A stretch of 16,221 bases of DNA, from contig CAKVEH010000010.1 in the NCBI GenBank assembly GCA_934728205.1, positions 1-16,221 on the forward strand. The letters run 5' to 3'. Of the stretch, positions 7,176 to 14,120 are shown in pieces. This DNA comes from an uncultured Helicobacteraceae bacterium (GTDB lineage: Bacteria; Campylobacterota; Campylobacteria; Campylobacterales; Helicobacteraceae). Both the position numbers and the translations under genes were made by a program. The notes beneath the pieces were generated by a model that worked only from the letters and a program-made list of their open reading frames with translations, made no database searches and was not told the origin of the DNA. Position 1 is the first letter of the stretch. Each line of letters begins with the position of its first letter.

Positions 7176-7812
7176 TGTAAGAATCCTTTTGCTTGATAAA
7201 ATTTTCGTAAGCCTTTTGCATTCCTTTAAACACAACAGCTTCATCAAAAATACTATTTTCAAAGAATCGACTAAAAAATTTTCCATCACCACCTGTAAAT
7301 GTGATTTTTTTCCCCCTCGCACTATCACCTATCATTAAAATGATGCTTTTAATACACCCAAAGCTAATGGCTGCCCGTGTGTTTAAGGGTAGGGCATCAA
7401 GTTTGGTGCTTAAGTCTATATCATAATCAAGCGCGTTAGAAATGCTTTTGTAAGAATCTTTGTATGCCTGCAAGCCGGGCAAAATATACCCTCCTAAATG
7501 GACATTATCTTGCACAATGTCTATGGTGATTGCGCTTCCTGCATCAACGACAATACCACTTTCAATCCCTGCGCAAGCGGCGATTCTATCAATGCCAATG
7601 CCACTATATCCCGTGTTAATCTCAAAGTATGGAGCTAGGTTGATGCAGTTTTTGTGGGAGGCGAGGAGTTTTTTCTCAGCCTTTTTATTTACACTAATGT
7701 AATAAATACACACTTCTGGTTTTTTGGGTTTTAGGGCATCTAATTTTTCTTTGCGTATTTCGCCCTTGTAAAAAAAATGTAAAAATGTATTTCCCACATC
7801 ACATAATACCAT
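7153..7812 (-). CDS. coaX: Type III pantothenate kinase
   Basis: Phosphorylates pantothenate, the first committed step of coenzyme A synthesis; type III enzymes are the form used by Helicobacter and resist CoA feedback. The 219-residue length matches the shorter Helicobacter members. ASKHA-fold motifs are visible: N-terminal CDVGNTFLHF (residues 4-13), GYSGIGIDRIAAC (68-80), VVDAGSAITIDIV (88-100), GGYILPGLQAY (107-117), LNTRAAISFGC and TGGDG. The ATG shares its A with the upstream TAA (TAATG), with AGAGG just before it, so translation is coupled to the lipoprotein gene. It overlaps hisG by 23 bases at its 3' end. Confidence 0.94.
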   Translation of the reverse strand: MVLCDVGNTFLHFFYKGEIRKEKLDALKPKKPEVCIYYISVNKKAEKKLLASHKNCINLAPYFEINTGYSGIGIDRIAACAGIESGIVVDAGSAITIDIVQDNVHLGGYILPGLQAYKDSYKSISNALDYDIDLSTKLDALPLNTRAAISFGCIKSIILMIGDSARGKKITFTGGDGKFFSRFFENSIFDEAVVFKGMQKAYENFIKQKDSYNDNNRLA

Positions 7813-8846
7813 TAAAACCTCTTATAAACACCATCATAAAAGATACTATCATTGGTGTAAAAAATGTATTTTTTGGCGGGTAGCTTTACTTTATATATCG
7901 TTGGCTCAAAATTTTGCAAATCCACTTCTATAAGGTGTTTGTGTCTATCAAGAGTATAGAGATTACCTTCTTTAACCACAATAGAAGCGAGTTTGGCGTA
8001 TTCTAAATTCGTCTCACGCAAGGGTTTTAGCGTGTTGTCAAGTTCTATAATTTTCCCATCATTACTTAAAACCAAAAGTCTATTGTTATACACAAGCATA
8101 TCATTAAAGTTCCCATCGTAGTTGAAAGTTTTATTGTTGCCTAAAATAGTGCTAATGCGCTTTTGTGTAGCGGTAATGATAAGATTCTCTCGGGCGTAAA
8201 GGAATATAATGTTATTAAAAAACTTATCACTTTGGATAAGAATATCTTTTGTGATATTTTTTGTGTTTGTGTTATAAATGAGAATCCTTCCATCAAGAGA
8301 GGGAAAAATAATAGTATTTTTATCAAATATGGGTGAGACATTAAGTGAGTTTATGGCGATTACAGATGAGAGTTTTTGAGTAAAAATCTCTTTTTTAGCA
8401 CTTATATCAATAAGTGCTATGGCATTTTCCACACTTACAAGGGCGATGAGATTCCCATTTAGACTAGCACTTGCCACACATTTATCAAATGGAATGTCTT
8501 GCAGGGTTTCTTGCTTGGAGTCAATAATAAGCAAATTCTTACAACTTTCTTGCAATAAATACTTTTCGCCACTTTTAGCTAAAAATTTTTGATTTGGTTT
8601 TATGGTGAGTAAGATTTCCCCATTATTATCGAGCACATCGTTGTTTGAAAGCACTGCGCCATTGCGCGAGGAGTGGGCAATCTTTGATGGAAGTTTTTGT
8701 GCGAATTCCATTGTGAGATTCGTATCAGATGTGAAATATTTCTTTGATGAGCATCCATTTGTGAAAAGCACAATCGCAACGAGGGAAAACAGCAGGATTA
8801 TAATTTTTTGCATCAAAAAATCCCAAAGAAAATATCTAGGCATCAT
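7812..8846 (-). CDS. Predicted lipoprotein with beta-propeller-like repeats, function unknown
   Basis: A 344-residue envelope protein. A hydrophobic segment (about 13-29) precedes LFTNGCSS, a plausible though not ideal lipobox with Cys32. The rest consists of recurring short beta-strand units such as NLLIIDSKQET, NAIALIDISAKKE, GRILIYNTNTKN, RLLVLSNDGKIIELD and NLYTLDRHKHLIEVD, resembling a PQQ/WD-like propeller. No catalytic residues are evident. Tandem ATGs at 8846 and 8843 have AAGGA five to eight bases upstream, overlapping the previous stop. A later ATG at 8813 would give a tidier signal peptide but lacks a good site. A protein in this position beside coaX is, as I recall, conserved in Helicobacter. 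The BamB-like look is only suggestive. Confidence 0.8.
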   Translation of the reverse strand: MMPRYFLWDFLMQKIIILLFSLVAIVLFTNGCSSKKYFTSDTNLTMEFAQKLPSKIAHSSRNGAVLSNNDVLDNNGEILLTIKPNQKFLAKSGEKYLLQESCKNLLIIDSKQETLQDIPFDKCVASASLNGNLIALVSVENAIALIDISAKKEIFTQKLSSVIAINSLNVSPIFDKNTIIFPSLDGRILIYNTNTKNITKDILIQSDKFFNNIIFLYARENLIITATQKRISTILGNNKTFNYDGNFNDMLVYNNRLLVLSNDGKIIELDNTLKPLRETNLEYAKLASIVVKEGNLYTLDRHKHLIEVDLQNFEPTIYKVKLPAKKYIFYTNDSIFYDGVYKRF

Positions 8847-8854
8847 TATAGTCC

Positions 8855-9502
8855 TTATTTGTAGTGCTTGATGAGTTCGCCAAATTTTGCAAATGGGGAA
8901 TTTTCATCAATAAGTTGAGCTTTATGTTTTGCTTCTTGTATTTTACCCTCTCTAAGAAGCAAGACAGATTCTTGCAATAGGGCAAAAGGCTTTAAGTGCT
9001 TATCATCAATAGAATCTAGCGATTTTAGAGCCAAATCTAGCTCTTGGCTTTGAGAAGATTGCTCTTGGCTATTTTCAAGTTCTTGTAAGATTTTTGTAAC
9101 GGCATTTTGCACATTTTGATAGGTTGCGATTTTTGCGATAAAGGCATTTTGGGAATCTGCTAGAGTGAGAAATTGCTCTTCGCTAGGATTATGTGAGAGG
9201 ACATATAAATCGTGTAACACAGGATTGTTTTCTTTAATGATACGCAAAAGATTTTCAGAATCTTCGCTTTCATTAGCATTGAGCAAATCATAATATGCCT
9301 TAGCAGCCTTATCGTGTTTGCTTTGTGTGATTGCAGTATGAGCAAGCCAAACGATGATTCCAACTATAATGATTACACCAAAGGCAAATATTATCTTTTT
9401 GTATCGTTTAAAGAGGACTTCAAAGCGAAATGCACTCTCTAAAATCTGCCCATCTCTATCAAAAGAATCTTTAATTTGCTCTAAGTCTTTTTTTATACTC
9501 AT
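8855..9502 (-). CDS. Single-TM anchored helical protein (TPR-like, YfgM-like architecture), function unknown
   Basis: A 215-residue product with a short cytoplasmic N-terminus (35 residues, charged), one membrane span (about 36-56, IIFAFGVIIIVGIIVWLAH) and a helical periplasmic domain rich in Leu, Glu and Gln. The domain has paired helices like tetratricopeptide units (AAKAYYDLLNANE; LQESVLLLREGKIQEAKHKA). The overall plan resembles YfgM-type ancillary proteins of the envelope, but no family motif is decisive. AGGAGA lies before the ATG. It sits 24 bases after dut and eight bases before the lipoprotein gene, whose ribosome-binding site overlaps its stop. The two may act together in the envelope. 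Confidence 0.78.
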   Translation of the reverse strand: MSIKKDLEQIKDSFDRDGQILESAFRFEVLFKRYKKIIFAFGVIIIVGIIVWLAHTAITQSKHDKAAKAYYDLLNANESEDSENLLRIIKENNPVLHDLYVLSHNPSEEQFLTLADSQNAFIAKIATYQNVQNAVTKILQELENSQEQSSQSQELDLALKSLDSIDDKHLKPFALLQESVLLLREGKIQEAKHKAQLIDENSPFAKFGELIKHYK

Positions 9503-9526
9503 TGTCTCTCCTAAATTGTATTGTTT

Positions 9527-9982
9527 CTAAGGTTGCTTGTATGCGCCTTTTTCACTCACACCACTTGAGCCAAAGCCACCGCTTGAGCGCAAAGTTTCGC
9601 TAAGCTCTACAACTTCTTCAAATTCAGCCTTATGGACCTTGCTTACTATACATTGAGCGATTCTATCGCCAGCATTGATAGTGAAGTCCTCATCGCTTAG
9701 GTTGATAAGAAGTGTTTTTATCTCACCTCGATAATCACTATCCACCGTCCCGGGAGTGTTTAGCACGGTTATACCATTTTTGAGCGCAAGCCCAGAGCGT
9801 GGGCGCACTTGGAGTTCGTATCCATCTTGGATTTCAAAGGCAAGCCCCGTTGGGATAAGTTTGCGTTCTTTTGGCTTTAAAGTATGAGAATCTAAGCTGT
9901 GTAGGTCAAATCCAGCACTTTGTGGAGTTTGATATTGTGGGATAATCGCTCTAGATTCTAATTTCTTAATCTTAATTTTCAT
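9527..9982 (-). CDS. dut: dUTP diphosphatase
   Basis: Hydrolyses dUTP to dUMP and pyrophosphate, keeping uracil out of DNA and supplying dUMP for thymidylate synthesis; trimeric and cytosolic. The 151-residue protein shows all five motifs of the family in order: SAGFDLHS (22-29), PRSGLALKNG (61-70), GTVDSDYRGEI (78-88, with the catalytic Asp81), GDRIAQCIV (105-113) and the C-terminal RSSGGFGSSG (132-141). AAGGA lies about six bases before the ATG. A candidate extended -10 (10029-10037) suggests it can be transcribed apart from greA. Confidence 0.97.
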   Translation of the reverse strand: MKIKIKKLESRAIIPQYQTPQSAGFDLHSLDSHTLKPKERKLIPTGLAFEIQDGYELQVRPRSGLALKNGITVLNTPGTVDSDYRGEIKTLLINLSDEDFTINAGDRIAQCIVSKVHKAEFEEVVELSETLRSSGGFGSSGVSEKGAYKQP

Positions 9983-10028
9983 TGATATTCCTTAAGGTTT
10001 GTGTTAAGATTATTGTATTTAGCGGGGG

Positions 10029-10037
10029 ATTTTACCA
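10029..10037 (-). promoter_or_regulatory. Candidate extended -10 promoter for dut and downstream genes
   Basis: On the - strand this reads TGG then TAAAAT, about 50 bases before the dut ATG, in the 68-base gap after greA. It is the same string as the box before the Sel1 gene. Confidence 0.4.
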
Positions 10038-10050
10038 TAAATAAGGCAAT

Positions 10051-10542
10051 TTAATCCTCTAAACTAAATGCTTTATAGCCAATTTCTAAAATTTCAAAAT
10101 CACTCTCCCCGCTTGGGAGTTTAATCGTTACCTCCTCGCCCACTTCCTTGCCAATGAGACTTTTAGCAATGGGTGATGAGGAAGAGATAAGCCCTTTTTG
10201 TGGATTGCTCTCTAGCGCACCTACAATAGTGTAAGTAAGCTCTTTATCTGTATCGAGGTTTAAGATTTTTATCGTGCTTCCAAAACTTACTTTTTTATGT
10301 TCTAGCTTACTTGGGTCGATGATTTGTGCATTTGCTAGCATTGTGCTAAGCTCAGTTATGCGAGATTCTATAAATGCTTGTTTTTCCTTTGCTGCGTGAT
10401 ATTCGGCATTTTCCTTTAAATCTCCGTGCGAGCGAGCAATATCAATTTCTTTGACGATGTGAGGTCGTTGGACTTCTTGCAAATCTTTTAATTCAGCCCT
10501 TAGTTTGTTATAGCCATATTCTGTCATTGGTTCTTTGTTCAT
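10051..10542 (-). CDS. greA: Transcription elongation factor GreA
   Basis: Rescues backtracked RNA polymerase by entering the secondary channel and promoting cleavage of the nascent transcript. At 163 residues it has the standard two-domain form. An N-terminal coiled-coil hairpin has the acidic tip in SHGDLKENAEYHAAKEKQ, including Asp41 and Glu44, which match the catalytic tip positions. A C-terminal FKBP-like domain (about 85-158) includes VGALESNPQKGLISSSSPIA. TGGAGC precedes the ATG, and a TATAAT lies 30 bases upstream. Confidence 0.97.
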   Translation of the reverse strand: MNKEPMTEYGYNKLRAELKDLQEVQRPHIVKEIDIARSHGDLKENAEYHAAKEKQAFIESRITELSTMLANAQIIDPSKLEHKKVSFGSTIKILNLDTDKELTYTIVGALESNPQKGLISSSSPIAKSLIGKEVGEEVTIKLPSGESDFEILEIGYKAFSLED

Positions 10543-10571
10543 TTTTGCTCCATTTTGGAAAGTTTTATGCC

Positions 10572-10577
10572 ATTATA
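10572..10577 (-). promoter_or_regulatory. Candidate sigma-70 -10 box for greA
   Basis: A perfect TATAAT on the - strand lies 30 bases before the greA ATG, in the 58-base gap after the phosphatase gene. It implies that greA and following genes are at least partly independent of the MATE-phosphatase pair. Confidence 0.55.
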
Positions 10578-10600
10578 GCTAATTCCACATTAACTAATTG

Positions 10601-11272
10601 CTAAATACTAAGAATTGCTTGGATATGCTTTGTCGCCGCAAGAGCATCTTGATAGATATTTTGAGTATGTTGCTGCAAGCTTTTAGAATCTCCATACCCA
10701 CACAACACGCCCACACCTGTAATCCCAGCATTTTTGGCGGCTTGTAAATCAAGTATCGTATCACCCACCATAAAGCAAGAGGACATTGCAATGTCGCATT
10801 TCCTCATCTCACGGATAGAATCTAGTGCACAAATAATGGGCTCGCTATGAGGTTTTGGGTTGCTGACATTTTCGATTCCAACTATGACACTAAAGTAATG
10901 CAACACACCAAAAGATTCTAAAAGTTTTGTGCTAAAATCCCCGCGCTTGGTGGTAACAATACCCAAATGCGCAAATTCATAACCAAGTATTATTGCTTCT
11001 TTGGCATTTGGCAGTAGTGTCGTGCCTGCTTCCATTTGCGTACGATAGGCTAGACGATAGGATTTGATAAATTCACTCACTTTATCTTTTGGCACACCTT
11101 GCGCTAAAAACATATCCTCTAGCGTGTGTCCGATACTTTGTTTTACAGATTCTAAGCTTGGGGGTTGTAATCTGTGTTCTTTATACGCTTGAGAAAAGCT
11201 AAAATAAATTGCAGGAGTGGAATCTATGAGTGTCCCATCAAGGTCAAAAAGGATAATAGCGTTTTTTGACAT
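10601..11272 (-). CDS. HAD-family phosphatase, phosphoglycolate phosphatase-like
   Basis: A 223-residue hydrolase of the haloacid dehalogenase superfamily. The start is taken at the ATG at 11272 with AAGAGAG just upstream; an in-frame TTG at 11293 lies on the wrong side of that site. Motif I is FDLDGTLIDS (9-18, nucleophile Asp10 and acid/base Asp12). A helical cap (about 20-85) follows, then motif II IVTTK (105-109), motif III Lys140 in NPKPHSEP, and motif IV VGDTILDLQAA (169-179). The cap and motif pattern fit the Gph/PGP group, which removes phosphate from 2-phosphoglycolate, but related pyrophosphatases and sugar phosphatases look alike, so no symbol is given. It begins 22 bases after the MATE stop codon and is probably co-transcribed. 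Confidence 0.88.
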   Translation of the reverse strand: MSKNAIILFDLDGTLIDSTPAIYFSFSQAYKEHRLQPPSLESVKQSIGHTLEDMFLAQGVPKDKVSEFIKSYRLAYRTQMEAGTTLLPNAKEAIILGYEFAHLGIVTTKRGDFSTKLLESFGVLHYFSVIVGIENVSNPKPHSEPIICALDSIREMRKCDIAMSSCFMVGDTILDLQAAKNAGITGVGVLCGYGDSKSLQQHTQNIYQDALAATKHIQAILSI

Positions 11273-11294
11273 TGTTTTCTCTCTTTTACGCAAT

Positions 11295-12650
11295 TTATTT
11301 ATCTTTTATGTGAAGTGCGCCGTGCTTAAATTCATAATACATCACACACAAACTCACTACGCTAGCACACATTAAAGAAGTTGGGTAGCTCGCCCAGATT
11401 CCATTGATACCGAAATACGCGCTTAGCACATTTACAAATATTACCATAAACAAAAGATTAGTGCAAAGCGTAACGATAAATGAACTTATTGGGCGTTGGA
11501 TTGATTGTAAGAAAATCGAACTTACTAAATTTAACCCCAAAAATATATAACCCAAAAAATAAATGTGCATAGCATTAGTAGTAGGCTCAAGCAGTGAATC
11601 TACCAAAACATCTTTTTTGCCTAAGAATAATCCAGCGATAAAGCTATCAAACACGATAAACCCTACACAAAGAGTGATACCACAAATAGTGGCAAATACA
11701 ACAATGAGTTTATAGATGTTTTTTACTCTATCAAGTTGCCTTGCACCATAATTAAAACTCGCTATGGGTTGGAGCCCCTCTGCACACGAAAGGATAATGG
11801 TAAAAATCACAATCCCACTATACATAAGGATACTATAAACTACAAGTGCGTCCGTGCTACCGAGATTCTCTAACTTATTATTCACAAGCACCATTATATA
11901 TGAGACACTAAGCTCTGAAAAGCTCATCGGCACGCCATTACGCATCGAAGCAAGCACAAAAGAGAATCTAAAAGATTTGATAAAATAAATTTTCCCGCGC
12001 CGTGTGATAAAATGACTTAGTAATACACTCATTCCCAAAAAATGCCCGATTATCGTGGCACTCGCTGAGCCAGCAATCCCAAAATCAAGCACAAACAAAA
12101 ATAAATAATTTAAAATGATATTTGCGACAGAGCCAATTATCATTGCGCTCATCGCTAAAATCGGGCGTTTGTCGTTTATCGCAAAAATATCGAGCAATGG
12201 GTGGAGCACGATGATAAATGAGCCCAAAAAGATTATGCGTAAATATTCTTTTACTAACGAGACAATTTCATTATTCGCGCCTAAGGCAAAAGCAATATCC
12301 TCCACAAAAATACACAAAATAATGCCAAAAATCACACTGCTCACCCCAGCAAAGTAGCATACAGAGCTAAACATAAGTCTTGCACGATATTCTTGCCCCC
12401 TACCTAAATAATATGAAGCAATGCTCGCTGCACCCATACCAAAAAGTAATTCAAAAGCAATAAGCACTGGGAAAACAGGCCAACACACCCCAATAGCAGC
12501 TATGGCTTCGCGACCGATAGCTTGTCCCACGAAGATTCCATCGATTGTGGAGTAAGTAGAAAGAGCAAGCATAGCGCAAAGATTAGGGATAAAAAAGTAA
12601 AAAAACAAGCGTATAAGAGAATCTTTGCCTATATCAAGAGACTTTTTCAT
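11295..12650 (-). CDS. MATE-family multidrug/toxin extrusion transporter (MepA-like)
   Basis: A 451-residue inner-membrane cation-coupled efflux protein with about twelve membrane spans, the usual length and topology. The N-terminal lobe signature STIDGIFVGQAIGREAIAAIG (about 33-53), the loop YYLGRGQEYRAR and the second-half segment ILSCAEGLQPIASFNYGARQ place it in the MATE fold, nearest the MepA/DinF-like branch rather than classical NorM. Substrates cannot be inferred. GAGGAA lies six bases before the ATG. It is divergent from folE across 91 bases, where TATACA or TAAAAT on the - strand could be its -10. It probably leads a transcript with the HAD phosphatase. Confidence 0.9.
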   Translation of the reverse strand: MKKSLDIGKDSLIRLFFYFFIPNLCAMLALSTYSTIDGIFVGQAIGREAIAAIGVCWPVFPVLIAFELLFGMGAASIASYYLGRGQEYRARLMFSSVCYFAGVSSVIFGIILCIFVEDIAFALGANNEIVSLVKEYLRIIFLGSFIIVLHPLLDIFAINDKRPILAMSAMIIGSVANIILNYLFLFVLDFGIAGSASATIIGHFLGMSVLLSHFITRRGKIYFIKSFRFSFVLASMRNGVPMSFSELSVSYIMVLVNNKLENLGSTDALVVYSILMYSGIVIFTIILSCAEGLQPIASFNYGARQLDRVKNIYKLIVVFATICGITLCVGFIVFDSFIAGLFLGKKDVLVDSLLEPTTNAMHIYFLGYIFLGLNLVSSIFLQSIQRPISSFIVTLCTNLLFMVIFVNVLSAYFGINGIWASYPTSLMCASVVSLCVMYYEFKHGALHIKDK

Positions 12651-12709
12651 TAGTATTCCTCAAAATTCATTTGTATAAACATAAAGCAAATTTTACACTA
12701 AAATTACGC

Positions 12710-12715
12710 TATAAT
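12710..12715 (+). promoter_or_regulatory. Candidate sigma-70 -10 box for folE
   Basis: A perfect TATAAT lies 27 bases before the folE GTG, downstream of an AT-rich stretch. Transcription would start near 12722 and give a leader of about 20 bases containing AAGGAG. Confidence 0.62.
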
Positions 12716-12741
12716 ACGCGCGTGTTTAGCAAGGAGTATAT

Positions 12742-13317
12742 GTGAAAAACGACAACAATGAGGCAGTATCCCAATCATTGCAAAGTTTTTTTAGTGCTTT
12801 GTGTGATAATATCGGCGAAAATTCTACAAGAGAAGGATTAAGTCAAACACCACAAAGAATCTTACAATCCTATCAAACACTTTTTGAGGGCTACACAAAG
12901 AATCCAAAAGCTGTGCTTGGCGCGGTTTTTAAAGAGGGATTGTGCGATGAAATGGTGATAGCAAAGGACATTGAGTTTTATTCAATGTGTGAACATCATC
13001 TTTTGCCATTTTTTGGGCACATTAGCATTGGTTATATTCCTCATCAGCATTTAGCTGGGATTAGTTCGCTAGCAAAGTTAGTAGAGGTTTTTGCGCGTAG
13101 ATTGCAGATTCAAGAAAATCTCACAGAGCAAATCGCTCAATGCCTACTAGAATCACTCCAGCCAAAGGGGGTAATGGTGGTGTGCGAGGCACATCATTTG
13201 TGTGTAAGTATGCGAGGCGTGCAAAAGAATCCTACTATTATCACAAGTGCATTGCGAGGACTTTTTAAGACAGATTCTCGCACGAGGGCAGAGTTTATGC
13301 AGCTTATTAAGACATAG
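12742..13317 (+). CDS. folE: GTP cyclohydrolase I
   Basis: Converts GTP to 7,8-dihydroneopterin triphosphate, the entry step to folate (and possibly queuosine-type deazapurines); a cytosolic decamer. The start is GTG at 12742, with AAGGAG at 12731-12736 and a five-base spacer. An ATG two bases earlier is immediately followed by TGA and cannot start this protein. At 191 residues it has family-typical length. Zinc ligands are visible as Cys83 and His86 in FYSMCEHHLLPFFGH, and Cys154 in MVVCEAHHLCVSMRGV. LAGISSLAKLVEVFARRLQ and QENLTEQIA are also diagnostic. It probably leads a three-gene transcript with cutA and a small membrane protein. Confidence 0.97.
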   Translation: MKNDNNEAVSQSLQSFFSALCDNIGENSTREGLSQTPQRILQSYQTLFEGYTKNPKAVLGAVFKEGLCDEMVIAKDIEFYSMCEHHLLPFFGHISIGYIPHQHLAGISSLAKLVEVFARRLQIQENLTEQIAQCLLESLQPKGVMVVCEAHHLCVSMRGVQKNPTIITSALRGLFKTDSRTRAEFMQLIKT

Positions 13318-13351
13318 GCTGCAAACTTTTGCGATTATAAAGGGAAGTAAA

Positions 13352-13765
13352 ATGTATATCGCTATTCATACAACAACAAACAGCAAAAGGCACGCAAGCA
13401 AGATTGCACGATTGTTGCTAGAAGAGGGGCTTTGTGCTTGCGCACAAATTAGCAAGATTCAAAGTTTGTATATTTGGGAGGAAAAAATTTGCGAACACAA
13501 GGAATTTTTACTACAAATAAAGAGTAGAGCAGAGCATTTTAATCAAATTGCTAGAATTATCAAACAACATCACAATTACCAAACTCCACAGATTATTTCA
13601 TTGCCCATAGATAATGTGGAATCTGCGTATGAGGATTGGCTTAAAGGCGCACTTGCTAATAAAATCGCCTCACGCACACAAAAAAAGAATCCAAAAAAGC
13701 CACATCCTAAAAGCAATCAAGCCAAAAAACCCAAAGCACAAAGCAAATCGCTAAAAAAAGGATAA
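13352..13765 (+). CDS. cutA: CutA1-family protein with lysine-rich C-terminal tail
   Basis: CutA1 proteins are small ferredoxin-like trimers linked in older work to divalent-cation tolerance; the exact role is unsettled. The start is the ATG at 13352, with AGGGAAG just upstream; the frame extends further back inside folE but without CutA character. The core is standard: CACAQISKIQSLYIWEEKI (28-46), KEFLLQIKSR (50-59) and a C-terminal QIISLPIDNVESAYEDWL (80-97). Unusually, the core is followed by a tail of about 30 residues (108-137) holding eleven Lys and several Pro and Ser, likely disordered and strongly basic. It begins 34 bases after folE and ends three bases before the next gene. Confidence 0.93.
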   Translation: MYIAIHTTTNSKRHASKIARLLLEEGLCACAQISKIQSLYIWEEKICEHKEFLLQIKSRAEHFNQIARIIKQHHNYQTPQIISLPIDNVESAYEDWLKGALANKIASRTQKKNPKKPHPKSNQAKKPKAQSKSLKKG

Positions 13766-13768
13766 TTT

Positions 13769-14047
13769 TTGTCAAAGCGTGGTTGCAGGTTTTGCTTTAA
13801 GTTTCAATTTAATTTAGTCAATATTTTGCTTATCCTCTTTGTCTGTGCGGTGGTGTATGTGGGGCATTATTTTGATATGAAAGAGCATCGCCAAAAACTC
13901 GCCCAAAAAGCCAAAAATGAAGCCTTAGAGTTTGATAGATTGCAAGAAGAGTGCTTTTTTAAAAACATAGAGCAATCTTGTCAAACACTCCAAAAAATCA
14001 ATGACAAAATAAACGCTACCAACAAAACAAACAAAAACACACACTAA
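13769..14047 (+). CDS. Small single-TM protein of unknown function, TTG start
   Basis: A 92-residue product I do not recognise. TTG at 13769 is taken as start because AAGGA at 13758-13762 sits six bases upstream, overlapping the end of cutA. The N-terminus is basic with CRFC (residues 6-9), followed by one membrane span (about 15-33). A charged helical region then contains ECFFKNIEQSCQTL, with Cys62 and Cys71, and the protein ends in an Asn/Thr/Lys-rich tail. The basic N-terminus suggests a cytoplasmic N-terminus and a periplasmic C-terminal part, where the two Cys could pair. Three bases separate it from cutA, so it is almost certainly co-translated. Confidence 0.68.
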   Translation: MSKRGCRFCFKFQFNLVNILLILFVCAVVYVGHYFDMKEHRQKLAQKAKNEALEFDRLQEECFFKNIEQSCQTLQKINDKINATNKTNKNTH

Positions 14048-14082
14048 ACTTTTTATTTCACGCTTACTTCACTTTTTATTTT

Positions 14083-14088
14083 TACAAT
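14083..14088 (+). promoter_or_regulatory. Candidate -10 box for the efflux genes
   Basis: TACAAT after a T-rich stretch would give a start near 14095 and a leader of about 26 bases to the TTG at 14121. A second hexamer, TAAAAT at 14096-14101, is possible but would leave almost no leader. Confidence 0.35.
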
Positions 14089-14120
14089 GTGGCATTAAAA
14101 TCAATTTTATGGAGAAATCT

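Noticed and set aside
7176..7328. N-terminal extension of the hisG frame
   Set aside because: It is antisense-free but lies wholly in another frame of coaX, and the HisG N-terminus begins at MITIALPKGR with its own Shine-Dalgarno.
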